A stretch of 64,000 nt of DNA from Allolobophora icterica (taxonomy: Eukaryota > Annelida > Clitellata > Crassiclitellata > Lumbricidae), in contig OY744604.1 in NCBI GenBank assembly GCA_963556255.1, forward strand, positions 90,514,062 to 90,578,061, given 5' to 3'. Below are positions 46,085 through 57,326 of the stretch, piece by piece (position 1 is the stretch's first letter; every line of letters begins with the position of its first letter). Position numbers and translations under genes: made by a program. Below the pieces are notes generated by a model. That model was not told where the DNA came from. It searched no databases and saw only the letters and a program-made list of their open reading frames with translations.

Positions 46085-46190
46085 TTTGGCAGCTATGCAA
46101 GGCGCCGCCCTAGAGGGGTCACGGGAATCGATCCGCGAACCAAATGCTCTCCTGGCCATGAGTGTTACCACTCTATCTCCCCTCCCTTTG
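46085..46190 (-). repeat. tRNA-like sequence, probably a SINE head
   Basis: Complement has AGATAGAGTGGTAACACTC (A-box-like) and GGATCGATTCCCG (B-box-like). It does not fold convincingly as a full tRNA by eye. Confidence 0.45.
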
Positions 46191-46322
46191 CGAAAGCATT
46201 GTGAAATGCAGTTTACTTCGAACACTGCGAACCGCAGATCAAAACAACAAATCTAAAGTCATATATTATACAATTTTTTGATATATTGAAACAATTGGTT
46301 TAAGGTTGACTATTTTGTAGAC

Positions 46323-47410
46323 CAGAGTTTTTCAAACTGTGGTCCGCGGACCCCTGGGGGTCCGCGAAGGATATGGCGGGGGTCCGCGAGAGCGTCGTGA
46401 AAATAATGTGATGCTTAACACTGTATGGTTTTATCATTAACAGCCTGTGTTTTCAAATTCATACGCTACTTATAGTGTGCCTGCAACTGTATAATCCACA
46501 AGGATCCAATTGGGTATTCGATCACACCAGTTTTGTGATGCTGCTGATAGTTATTCTTTGCGTACTATAGGGCCTACAGTGACGTAAATAAGATGTAGGC
46601 TTATGATCACGTTACATTTCTAGCCTAATAACACGTGTGTTTTTATAAAATTTAATATAGGGCCTATAATTTCTCCTAATCGACTGCCAATCATTTCTGC
46701 ACCCAATGTAGGCCTAAACGCGATGTATTTGAAGCCTTCATCAGAAGTAGGCCTACAACTAGATTCCATTTAAAAAGTTTAAGATATTCACAAAACAAAC
46801 TTAGAAAGTCTACAAGTGTTTCATTTAGAAAATCAACACTGACTATGAGCCTGATTGTTTTTCCCATGGAAGAAACACCGAAGCTCTAGCTCGGACTCTA
46901 GGCTACAGTTGTTTTTACATAAACGCTATATTTTCTTCTAATTGTAACTCTGGACTGACTTGGGTTTTCTGGAAAAAAAAACACTTGCTCTATAGTCTAT
47001 AGCATTAAGTATTACAAGACATAGTTTGCTTTAAAAAATGTCAAAAATGGACTCTAGTGGTTCCTCCAGTGAAGGCTTCATTTGCAGTATGCTGGTCTAT
47101 TTCCGGATTGTGTACTCTGGACTTGTAGAATTAGAAATTTGTGGAATTCGCCTGGATTTAGCCTTTAGATGAACGATAATACAGAGATTTGCAAAGCATA
47201 TCCCTATTTCGTTCACGTTCGCTGTTATATGCTAACTATATAATTTTGCTGTTTGTATTATGGATAACTTTCTGAAACGTAAGAAAACAGTGCTTAGGCC
47301 TATCCAAACTAGCACCAATTACGGACAGTTTTTGCAAAGCAAAGCAAGCACATCCCTCTCGCTGACATTACTGGCTTTTGGCGAAACCGATGTTATTCAT
47401 TTCTTTTAAA
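46323..47410 (+). mobile_element. 5' part of an autonomous hAT element
   Basis: Starts CAGAGTTTTTCAAACTGTGG followed by GTCCGCGGACCCCTGGGGG, a typical hAT (Charlie-like) terminus. At 47260 an ATG opens MDNFLKRKKTVLRP, the usual N-terminus of hAT transposases. The frame stops after about 50 codons at a repeat, and no right end was found. Confidence 0.75.
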
Positions 47411-47414
47411 AATG

Positions 47415-47650
47415 ACTTTGTTCCATACATACATACACATACATACACATACATAATACATACATACACATGCATACATACATGCATCCACACATACATA
47501 CATACACACATACATACATCATACACACATGCATACCTACGGTATTGTTTTCGAGGCCATAGTTACATACATACATACAGACAGACAGACAGACATACAT
47601 ACAGACAGACATGGATGCATACATATATGCATGCAGGCAGACAGACACAC
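47415..47650. repeat. (CATA)n and (CAGA)n microsatellites
   Basis: Imperfect ACAT/CATA tract to about 47575 then CAGA units. Confidence 0.9.
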
Positions 47651-47784
47651 GCTGCTCGGCGTAAGACAACGAGAGGTAAGGTAAGAGGTATGGTATAGTA
47701 AGGTAAAAGGTCCAGGCTACATGTAGTATGTGTATTATTTGATGTTAGAAATCTAGTATTTGGTTTTTGGCTTAGCCGCTAACG

Positions 47785-47963
47785 CATTGCCGTAGCCAGG
47801 ATTTTGTTGGGGTGGGGGTGTTTACTCGTCCTTGAGCAAGCTGACAAGCACCCGAGTCAACCGACTAAGGGGCTTGGAGTTAGTAAATGCATTATTTTAT
47901 TTTTACATTATTTAATTTCGGATGGTGTTTAAACACCCAAAACACCCCTTAGCTACGGCCTTG
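47785..47963. mobile_element. hAT MITE, 179 bp
   Basis: Ends CATTGCCGTAGC and GCTACGGCCTTG; flanks CGCTAACG and TGTTAACG match at 6 of 8 positions, both mismatches being C/T. Confidence 0.7.
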
Positions 47964-47969
47964 TGTTAA

Positions 47970-48940
47970 CGAGTCAGATGAGGATTAAGAAAATGCTATT
48001 AGGCTAATAATATTATTTAGGATAATTTTCTACGGTCATTAGCTGCGTCGGTGATTGGACCGGGTACGAATGTCGCTACTTGCTGTTCGGTCGGTAAAGA
48101 GAGCAAACTTTGGTCTCCAAAGTCCCAATGACTATTGACTAATGAAGAAGAAGAGACGAGTTGCGTGATATATGATCGTGATAATTCGATCTAATTCGGA
48201 TATAATCGTTACCGAAAATTAATTGCCAGTCGAGATCAACGCAACACAGAAAAGTAAACTCTTCCGCTCTCGAAAGGCTCACTCGACGTCTTCTTTTAAT
48301 TAGCTTTTAATTAGCGAGTTCAGTCCAGTAAAGTTTTTAAAAGACTCGCACGAATCTCGACTTGCACGAGTTCGGAAGTTGAAGCCACAACGCAACAAGT
48401 GATTGTCCCTCGTGTATTAACCGGTTAATTAGTGATAGTGGTTAATTATTGATTATGGATGATGTCTTCGATGACGCCGTTATGCGGTAGCAATTCGATC
48501 GTGAAATTCATCTCAGCGTGTTCAGAGGAGATATCTATATGCATCGGGATGTAGGCTATTAAAGCCTTATCGATTGATGATATTCTTTTATTGTTTATAC
48601 AGTAAGCACATGCTGCCAAACCGAAGCATGGAGGTAGTCTTATAAGTGAAATCTAAATAATTTATATCACGAAGACGAGTCGAAAACCACAGAAGGATAG
48701 CCTCTGTTGGGTCCGATCTGACAAATAGAGGGCCTGTTTACATTATGTCGGGACAGTCGGGTAAAGTAGGATATTTTTCCAGAAGACCAATGAGATCCAG
48801 ATACATTTCTGCAACAGGGACAAAACATGGACACCGAGACATGTCATCGCGGTCTGACCCTGCCATATACATGTAGAGCCCATAATTATAGCACCCATAT
48901 TCCCATATTGGACTCATATTCCCATATTGGACTCGTACAG
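47970..48940. other. Intergenic, unassigned
   Basis: AT-rich, no gene or repeat recognised. Confidence 0.4.
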
Positions 48941-48943
48941 ATA

Positions 48944-49087
48944 TCATAAGGGTCCATCTAATGCCCATGGAAATGCAAACAGAGGGTGTGGATCAAAATG
49001 CTGATATATGAATCCGAAGAGGGACGAGATCCCGATCTTGCTCAAATGTGCGAGTTCTCTTGCATGCTTAGGATCCGTTTGAATTAC
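48944..49087 (-). CDS. Candidate terminal exon, unknown protein
   Basis: After the acceptor AATTCCCACAG a frame of 47 codons (VIQTDPKHARELAHLSKIGI, then SSLFGFIYQHFDPH) runs to TGA in phase 0. Composition looks like coding, but no family was recognised and no partner exon fits in phase. Confidence 0.25.
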   Translation of the reverse strand, partial: VIQTDPKHARELAHLSKIGISSLFGFIYQHFDPHPLFAFPWALDGPL

Positions 49088-49134
49088 CTGTGGGAATTTA
49101 AAAATGCGAAGTTATGCAACTGCTCGGCTGACTC

Positions 49135-49320
49135 AAAAGCAGCACGGTAGCCGAATGGATAGAAAGGTGGACCTCTGAGTCGGACAGTACGGGTTCGAGC
49201 CTCCAATTATGCGGTCATTGTGTATGGACTATGCATCATGCACATACTGGAAGTGCCTTAGGGAGCTCATCTTGAGAGGCTGTATGTTATAAATATGCGA
49301 TTACAACTATAATTACAATA
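49135..49320 (+). repeat. tRNA-derived SINE
   Basis: A box GGTAGCCGAATGG, B box GGTTCGAGCCTCC, then TTGAGAGGCTGTATGTTATAAAT, a diverged family A 3' end. Confidence 0.65.
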
Positions 49321-49324
49321 CTAG

Positions 49325-49912
49325 ACCAATAGACAGGAACTCAACATATCTTAAGGATGCAGCTTTCAAGTATACAACCATGGTTATGTATATAAAGGTG
49401 ATCATTCCATGCGTGTAGCGCATTCACGCAGTATACTAGGGAGATTCTCCTCTGATGGTTTGATTGACGGCTGTCCATCAACGAAGCCGTTGAACGTCAT
49501 CCAGCATGTCGTGCGTTGTTCTGTGAGTGACGTTTCCCCGGTCAAGAGTCAGCGTCTAGGCAGGCAATGCCAGCGGCGCTGACGTACATTGTCATGTCAA
49601 ATGCCACATTAAAGTGTTCTGCTCTGGCGAGATAATTGATCGTCTGGCCTTGATCCAACCGCATTGATCGATCATTGATCGATGACGCTCTGCCAGTCTC
49701 TGGCACAAGGGTCAAAGCCACAGCCACGCCGTTCAAGGAACAATCAATCGCTGGTGGCTGGTTGACAGCGTGGAACGCCGTGGATACATGACTGCGTTAT
49801 ATCTACTCACCTTTAAATCTATTACAATTTGAAGTTTACGTTGAGATACATACACCTGGATGAAAAATCTTGATTAGAAAAAACTTACAATGTTGGCCAA
49901 AGAATAACTTAC
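49325..49912. other. Unassigned region
   Basis: A 64-codon minus frame (49542-49736) has no recognisable motif. No gene called. Confidence 0.35.
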
Positions 49913-50064
49913 ATTCGTCTGTCCTTAATGCAATAAATTACTAAATAGATTATGAATGCTACGGTGAAAACTGCACAGGATGATTCCATGCTGACGCCAA
50001 CGGCCTTTGATAGATATCCACCAACACAAGCGCCAGTGACCACACAGGTGCCAAACGGGATGAC
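49913..50064 (-). CDS. Candidate exon of a membrane transporter-like protein
   Basis: 152 nt ending at a strong donor AAT/GTAAGT. Encodes VIPFGTCVVTGACVGGYLSK then AVFTVAFIIYLVIYCIKDRR: two hydrophobic segments with a Gly-rich motif that resembles a major facilitator repeat. The acceptor has a poor pyrimidine tract and no neighbouring exon was identified, so it may be a relic. Confidence 0.35.
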
Positions 50065-50149
50065 CTTGCATTATTATAAGTATGCTACTCACAAGGAGTC
50101 TGTGTTACGTCTTCCTTGAATCCGATCCAGATTATGTAATGACAGGCAG

Positions 50150-50193
50150 ACAGATAGACAGACAAAAATACAGACAGATAGACGGACATACAT

Positions 50194-50229
<36 letters not shown>

Positions 50230-50230
50230 C
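50150..50230. repeat. (CAGA)n microsatellite
   Basis: Imperfect then pure CAGA units. Confidence 0.9.
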
Positions 50231-50239
50231 CTTATATAC

Positions 50240-50884
50240 ATACACACAAACAAAATGATGATGCGAAAATTTCCCTCTAAGATCGAATGATTGTTAATCA
50301 GTCTTTCTCTTCGTCGGCGTGTATCTGTCTGGGAGTGTGTGTCAGTGTCTGTGTCAGTCGGTCTGACCGTTCCTCCGTCCCTCTCTTCTTGTGTCTGATG
50401 TGCTGGCTTGTGTCCACAAACACATGTTTAAACTCTTAGAACAAATGTCTGAAAGCAGCAGACATGATTGTAGCGAGAGCTGTCGCAGTCTTCAACTGTC
50501 TAATAAGAAACCACAGTGACTGTGGTTTCGAATCAGGTATCATTGTGGCCGATTGAAGTAATTAGGAAAAGCAATTTATTATGGATGTACTTTGGCACCT
50601 CACAGGTATTATTGATTTTCATATATAGCCTATGTACATCATAATTGATGGCGTGCGCTGGTCTCTCCAGAGAGTTTCGGTTTCCACGAATCTTTGCCAA
50701 TCGTCCAGGTCTTTGGCTCGTCTCCATATATCCTATAACTCAAACTGAACTCCATTTTATTATCTAGAATTATGACCTACATAGTGTAACGGTGCTATAA
50801 AAATTATTTAATTAGATTCGGTCATCAGAAGTGGTCAGGCGAGGGTTGACAGCAATGGGGAAAGACTACTGAACAGGGGCAGCA
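50240..50884. other. Intergenic, unassigned
   Basis: No gene or strong repeat. Near 50509-50528 a short palindrome AAACCACAGTGACTGTGGTTT is present. Confidence 0.4.
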
Positions 50885-51075
50885 GAGGGAATCGTAATTG
50901 TAATCGTAAACTCCAAATTTATGGAGCGCTACTTTAAAGCTACGCACTGGACAACCTCTTTTTCACGATGGCTACGTCGTGTCCGAAGGGTTCTTCACAA
51001 GCGAGGATTCGAGTCCGGTTGCTAGAGAGACCAGACAGAGGAGGGAAGTATACACGGGAAAACAAATCTACAATG
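50885..51075 (-). repeat. LINE 3' end, minus strand
   Basis: AATCGTAATTGTAATCGTAA tail then TGGAGCGCTACTTTAAAGCT, TACGTCGTGTCCGAAGGG and GAGTCCGGTTGCTAGAGAGA, matching the 3'UTR of the LINE at 42985-43150. Confidence 0.65.
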
Positions 51076-51099
51076 GGTAAATCCATGGGGAGTCTTAAG

Positions 51100-51309
51100 C
51101 AGGGCTGTAGTCGAGGGTATACGCGGGTATACAGCGTATACTCACCTCTAGAGACCGTATACTCACCTCACAAAATATTTATATTTATTTATATTAGAAT
51201 ACTGTATTTTATACTCACAAAAATACTGTAGCGTATACTCACCTCTAATTTGTTTCGGAAAACTAACCGGTAGCGTATACTCACCTCTAATTTTACCACT
51301 ACAGCCCTG
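51100..51309. mobile_element. hAT MITE with GTATACTCACCTC repeats, 210 bp
   Basis: TIR CAGGGCTGTAGT / ACTACAGCCCTG, exact 8-bp duplication GTCTTAAG (51092-51099, 51310-51317). The interior has at least four GTATACTCACCTC units. Confidence 0.93.
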
Positions 51310-51317
51310 GTCTTAAG

Positions 51318-53295
51318 CATGCGGAAAGCTTTTTCCTAAAACTTGCGCTGTGCTTTAAATAAAAGTTAGCTGAAATTAGAGCAATCAACAGTAACTTTTG
51401 ATATTTTCAACATTTTAATTGTTCATGCTTTAGGTTTTACAGGTCATAAGAAATAGTGCAAGATTTCTCAGGTTTAGGAGTTATGATAGTTGCGGAAGAT
51501 TTGCACTTTTAAGAGAGTAAAACTCGAGTTAAAGCATTCAAGTTTATTAACTGCAGAGCTATAAAATTAAACATACACAATTTACCAGATAAACGTTAAG
51601 GTAATCTCCGACTCTTTCTCTATTCGGCAACTTACTTTCGCCTCAACCGAACAGTGAGCCTACCAGTCGCTTTTAAAACCGTAACACCTCCCTTCCACTT
51701 AACGTTAGAGCCAAATCATTTTCACAGGTATCAATACATAGACTCTTTAATTCGTATAATACACTTAGTGCTGGAATAAACGATAATATAATATGGAAAG
51801 ATGTTTCACTTTAGATGCTCTACGCATTTCAGAAACACAAAATTCTCAAACATTTTACCATAAACACCGTACACATCATGCGCAGTTTGGCCACGTTATG
51901 AAGCAGATTGATCGGTCGAAATAAGTTATTAATGAAATGTCTACGTCAACAGCTGCCTCTCAAGGGAATAACGTGCGATGAACGAGTCAAGGTTTTTCTG
52001 ACTTTGTGCCAGACACTGCTTCTGAATTTTCTGTGAGCCTTTGCGATGCCTGTCACGTTTCAAATTGTGATGATTATAGTGAAAGGGAACGCCTTCCCCG
52101 CTGTTTCCAAGGATAAGCATGTATGCCACAATTGGAAGATGTATTCCCGACATACATTAATTTTAGCTATTCTCCACACTTCCACGCTTACCGCTGGCAC
52201 CCGCAAACATGATCTTACAAGGATTTCATACAATGACAACGACACGGTGATAATATTGATTGTCAAAGTCAGAATTAAAAATGTGAAGTAGGCTAACTAC
52301 ACATAAAACTTAGCGTCGAATAAACAGTAGCTTCGTCTACGATGTAAATCGATAGTAAACAATAGCAGGTCCTGTATACGAGAGCAGGATCAGGTTCCGC
52401 AGAAGATCAACAAACAGGACACGAAACTATTCGTGCTATACAATGATCAGTCTCGAAGCTCTGAAACCAACGCGTTTCCTGTCTTCTCGGGAAAATTTAT
52501 CTGTTATCTTACAGGACAGGACTAAAATCTACCCTTCTGCGAAAGCTTTTCCTCCATAACCTGTTTTCCTGTCATATCGACTCGCATTTTGGTGTTGGAT
52601 TGTGATTTCGAAAAGGGATTTTGCTTAGAAGCATAGATGGAATAGTTGATCCAGTTTAAACTTCTCCTATAGCAGTGAATAGAAGCGTACTCCTATATCG
52701 CTGACACATGTTCAAAGTAATTCTACAGTAATTTATATGGTTTTTGTTTAATGTAATTGCCTAACTGAATTGTATGCCTGGATAAATCGAATTTTTAAAG
52801 TGATTGTCCAGATCAAGCAGATAAGAAATCGTATTCCTTAATCCACCCACTTCCCCGCCTTCCAGTTACCTTCATCCTGAACACAACTTTCCGTCTCCTT
52901 CCGTCTCTGTTCTTCTGGCAACTGAATTCTGTACTTCGCTTATTATCTTTGAAAACTCCCTCTGACTTGACGAAGCGATCGTGAATAGCGTGTGTCTTGA
53001 GCTTAACTTCTAAGTAGGCCTAGCGCTTTAGAAATTTTCGTGCTCGATTATGAAACATAAGTCTTGGCTGCGATGCGTAGCGATGACCAAGAGTTCAGAA
53101 TGTCGGTTTTCTGAGAAAGGAGACCAACTGCGAACATTCGGGGAACATTAAGATCTACTTCTAGGGTAGAGTGTTTTGAAGCTTTTAACACCAACAGAGA
53201 CATGTGCGTCTGGGCTTCTGCGCGGACAGTCTCCGAGAAATTTCTCTGGGTAAAGGTTTACGAACCGGAAGTGGAGACGTTGATCAGCCGATCCT
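51318..53295. other. Intergenic, mostly unique
   Basis: No recognised gene. Short overlapping minus frames at 51941-52266 look mildly protein-like but carry no family motif. Confidence 0.35.
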
Positions 53296-54137
53296 CTAGA
53301 CGTCCTTTCCGACGTGGTAAACGTCCATGCCTTTATAGTGTCCAATGAAGAGGAATCCTGACTCCGGAAGGTAGAGCAGCCGCTGGGGTCCGTTCAGACC
53401 GTCCTTCTCCTGCGACACTAGGACCCGGTCGAGACCCAGGTGGGCCTCCAGACGAATCACTCTGTTGTTGTAGTAGTCCGCCACGAGGATGCGTCCGCTT
53501 TCGTCCTGGCTCACGTGGTACGGCCGATCCAGCTTCGACCCGTCTTCCGGATAGGAGCGCAGTACTTTTCCGTGCTGATCCAACTCGATGATTCCTTGCG
53601 TCCCGGTGTCCGCTCCACCGTAGCTCACGATGTAGGTCCCCTTGGATGTCTCGATGGCGTGGTTCGGACCTTCAACCTCTTCTGGAAGCGTCAGGCTCCA
53701 CAGGAAGGTAGCGTCCGAGTCGACAGCGTCTAGGGTGGACGGACTACCCTGCTTGGGTATCAACACCTGCCCGTCTGACGTAACCGATAGTGTGTAGGGC
53801 TGGCCAAGTCCGTTCAACCATCTTACCACCTTACCGTCTTCGGGAGTGATACACCAGACGCATGCGTAGAGAAAATCAGTGACGTAGAGACGGTTATTTT
53901 TGGCGCATGCGTAGATGTCCCACGGCCAGCTGACTTCCGGAATGTTGATCTCGTCCAGCTTAGGAAAGGGGTTGTCGGTGCCGAAGACGTAGATGATGCT
54001 CACTCCCTGGCTGACCAGGTAGAGGCGGTTAGAGAGCCTGGCCACACCGGCTACTGACCGGTCACTTACGTCCAGTTGGCTGACTTTGCTGGGCATCGAT
54101 AGCATCATAGGACAAGGTGACAGTCTTCCTTTGTTCC
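53296..54137 (-). CDS. Terminal exon of an NHL-like beta-propeller protein
   Basis: Open from the acceptor GTGAATGCAG to TAG, about 280 codons. Repeating blades are visible: RLYLVSQGVSIIYVF, WDIYACAKNNRLYVTD, QPYTLSVTSDGQVLIP, NHAIETSKGTYIVSYGG, RPYHVSQDESGRILVADYYN, PQRLLYLPESGFLFIGHYKG. The (S/D)xxGxxxVAD pattern fits NHL repeats, a protein-binding propeller often placed at the C-terminus of TRIM-like or coiled-coil proteins. There is no ATG before the acceptor and no upstream exon could be found in the next 3 kb, so the N-terminal domain is unknown. GC-richer than its surroundings, as expected for a conserved exon. Confidence 0.7.
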
Positions 54138-54499
54138 CTGCATTCACAAATATATCACCTTTTATTTTACCATTGGTTTACCATCACCATTTCTTACCTT
54201 TTTTGCCATTTCCTTCAGGGTTTATGTAATGGTTCGTGGTGCGGTATTCTGGAATGGTCTATTATATTGTTGGTATCAGCTGGTGATGAGGAGGCATTCT
54301 AACGGAAACAGCTTGCTCAAGCAGTCACTGTATCTCGATGGCGACATAAATTATTACATGCCTTTTTACCCTGCTCTTTTCGAATCTTACCGTGAACCAT
54401 CCAACTCTAACCCCGATCCTTCAAACATGACCATGACCATGCATCCATGATCCAATCTACCGTCTTCCCATACATTTCACTAAACCTAAACATAACCCA

Positions 54500-54765
54500 T
54501 TATAACAGCCCCTCTGCCTGCCTCTCTCTGTCTTTGTCTCTGTCCAAGTCTCTCTCTTTGTCTCTCTCTCTTTGATATGTCTATCTGTCGCTTTCTCTCT
54601 CTTTCTCTCTTGCTCTCTCTCTGTCTGTCTCTCTCTGTCTGTCTCTCTGCCTCTCTCTGTCTCTGTCTGTCTCTGTCTCAGTCTCTCTATCTCTGTCTGT
54701 CTCTGTCTCTCTGTGTGTCTGTCTGTGTGTCTGTCTGTCTGTCTCTCTCTGATCTCTAGCGAGAA
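54500..54765. repeat. (CT)n/(CTGT)n microsatellite
   Basis: Pyrimidine-rich tract; Ser/Leu/Cys frames on plus and Arg/Glu/Asp frames on minus are its shadows. Confidence 0.93.
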
Positions 54766-55149
54766 TTTGATCTTGTTCTTGACACGGCATCTCTTGGCAA
54801 CCCCACTGACTAGACGCAGCGCTTGTAAATAAGCAGGAAATAATATAAGCAGGAAAAATTTACGCAGCGTTTTAAAGTTCTCGAGTACACGGGGTTTGTC
54901 GCATAATGTAAAGATGTAAAGAAGAAAAGAAAGTAACATCTTTTCACATCAAAAAACGACCCTAAGCATGCATTATGCTGTCTGATTTACTTTGATTGTA
55001 CGAAAGTGTGCTGGTATCTCCAAATTTGTATAGGGCGTTTGAAACTCAGAAGCTTTCGTATACCTGTAATAGGCAATGTATCTCGGGCAATGTCTCGCTC
55101 CGTATACGAACGTTCAAACCACTCAAGATTTTGTAGTAGCCTGACATGA

Positions 55150-55440
55150 GGAAGCAGGGTATTCCAGTCCCTTTAGCCTACTCCCGAGATGCAACCATGT
55201 GCAAGAAGTGCTTGCGATTTCATTTTCTTAGCCTCGGCACATGAAAACGTCGCCTGCTCTTGCCATCGACATCGAAGAGCCAATGTACTCATTTAAGAGC
55301 AGAAATCGCTAGGGGCGGTACTGTAGGTAGCGGATCAGAACTCTTGAGGTATATTTCTCTGCCTTGGCAGGGATTCGAACCCTCGTCCTCTGAGCTGACA
55401 GCCGACTACACTGACCACAAAGACTACTGAACACATCGCA
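55150..55440 (-). repeat. SINE family B, full minus copy
   Basis: Body TTTCTTAGCCTCGGCACATG and head complement GCAGGGATTCGAACCCTCG (B box), GAGCTGACAGCC. Confidence 0.8.
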
Positions 55441-55979
55441 ACCAAGAGCGAAATGTGAAGGTAACTGACCTTGCGATGTCTTTCCGATGCTATCTTTCAC
55501 CTGCAGCTGATTTTTAAAGTTGATCGCTGGCTTCCTTGCCATCTTCTTTAGACAAAGGTATAAATAATAGAACAACGAACCAAATACGGAAGAGATATAA
55601 AGCTCTACGGTAGCTTAAAGTCACGACAACTCTCTGGATGTCCACTGAACTCCGGACCTTTGTATCTTACTCTCTACAACCTGCTTTATGATTACGACAA
55701 TGACGTCCAGATCCGTAGTCCCTTGTGCCTAATATAGGTGGCACTCAGGTGCTCGTGCAGACCACCCTTTCTGGCGTGCAGACCACCCCTTCGCCAGACT
55801 TACGTCAGTTCCTCATTTCTGTAAGACGGCGAAGTCTCAAGGGGTTTGTCCACACGCGCCCGATTCACCTCCTCGTCTATAATTCATCACTGCGCGTTGT
55901 TTATAGTTATCGACTTAATTGCAATATCTTTATGCTTTATCAATATATGTGCAGGTGTATGCATGCATGCGCGTATGGA

Positions 55980-56500
55980 TGCATGTATGTATGTATGTAT
56001 GTATGTATGTATGTATGTATGTATGTGTGTATGTATGTATGTATGTATGTATGTATGTATGTATGTATGTATGTATGTATGTATGTATGTATGTATGTAT
56101 GTATGTATGTATGTATGCATGTATGTATGTATGTAATGTATGTATGTATGTATGTATGTATGTATGTATGTATGTATGTATGTATGTATGTATGTATGTA
56201 TGTATATATGTATGTATGTATGCATCTATGTATATAGGTACGTATGCATGTATGCAAACATGTAGGCTAGCCTGTGTGTATGTATGTATGTATGTATGTA
56301 TGTATGTATGTATGTATGTATGTATGTATGTATGTATGTATGTATGTATGTATGTATGTATGTATGTATGTATGTACGCATATATGTATGTATTAGGCCT
56401 ATGTATGGATGTCTAAATGTATGCATGTAGGCCCATGCATGTATATATGCATGTATGTACGTATGTTGTATGTATGTATGTATGCATGTATGCATGTGTG
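55980..56500. repeat. (GTAT)n tetranucleotide array
   Basis: About 400 bp of nearly pure GTAT with a few variants. Because 4 and 3 share no factor it gives long Tyr/Val/Cys/Met frames in all plus phases and Thr/Ile/His frames on minus; none is a gene. Confidence 0.97.
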
Positions 56501-56509
56501 TGCAGGGTG

Positions 56510-57293
56510 GGAATTGAGTTGGGTAGGTTCAACCGCTAGTCTTTCTTAGGACCCCCACAGTTGAGTCTTCATTGCCCACCCCAGGGTACCGTTTCCAACA
56601 GTCTCAGTTGTGCTAGTGTCTTTTAGCATTATTTGACTCCGAGTCTCTGACAAAGAGAAAAAATGTGAATTTTCTCAGCAAAGGAATTGATTTTGATTCG
56701 AGTCTGACTAGCGTTGAAATTAGCTGCTTTCAAATTTCGTTGACATCAATTTGCAAAATACGGATAAAATTTTCAGCCCTCCCAGTCTTTTTCTACAATT
56801 CCTACATTGCCTATAATAGTGGTGTATATTTGCACAAAGCCCAATTCGTTCGCCTTGATGATCATACAATTTTGTCAACATTATATATTATCATCATTAT
56901 ATTTTAATATTAAAATAAGTCTAATTCTGGTTTAATTTTCGAATATACACTCAGTTATTTATATGTAGGAAATTAAGCAATGGTTTTGAAGACATTTTGC
57001 TTATGACATTAATTCATATATTTTCATCATTCACTTGGTGTCGCTTCATTTAAACTGAGAAAGTGTAGAATCCAATAATTTGAAGTCAGTATCATGTGAT
57101 GATGGATCAATATGTAATAGGAAGCATAATAATATTTAGTCATTATGATAATAAGGTCAACATCAACAGCGAGAAGGAAAACAATATTGCGTTGTGAAAA
57201 TTGACTTATTAAACCGATTATTCTGGGCACCGATAATCTTTGTGGTGTATATTTGCACAAAGTCGACTTGGTAGTGCGCAGAAATAACTAGCA
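56510..57293. promoter_or_regulatory. Region upstream of SERINC, no defined motif
   Basis: AT-rich. TGGTGTATATTTGCACAAAG occurs twice (near 56819 and 57241), the second 34 bp before the SERINC ATG. Otherwise nothing recognised. Confidence 0.35.
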
Positions 57294-57326
57294 ATGGGTT
57301 GCATTGTCGGATCTCTGGCGTCGACG
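57294..57326 (+). CDS. SERINC: SERINC exon 1
   Basis: [11 protein letters not shown] then ACG/GTATGT, phase 0. Short first exons beginning MG are usual in the family. Confidence 0.85.

Noticed and set aside
49542..49736. Minus 64-codon frame VAVALTLVPETGRA
   Set aside because: No acceptor with a good tract, no domain and no in-phase neighbour.
51941..52291. Overlapping minus frames with a basic stretch (NLKRDRHRKGSQ) that might suggest a peptide precursor
   Set aside because: No signal peptide, no repeated peptide and no splice context; too weak to call.
54229..54450. Plus frame VMVRGAVFWNGLLY as a LINE C-terminus
   Set aside because: Only a faint resemblance to the xRGxxxWNxLP motif; not enough for a call.
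54457..54939. Arg/Glu/Asp-rich minus frame of 160 codons
   Set aside because: Shadow of the (CT)n/(CTGT)n tract.
55725..56495. Long open frames of Tyr/Val/Cys/Met or Thr/Ile/His repeats
   Set aside because: They are read-through of a (GTAT)n array; no stop can occur in a pure repeat of this kind, and no domain is present.
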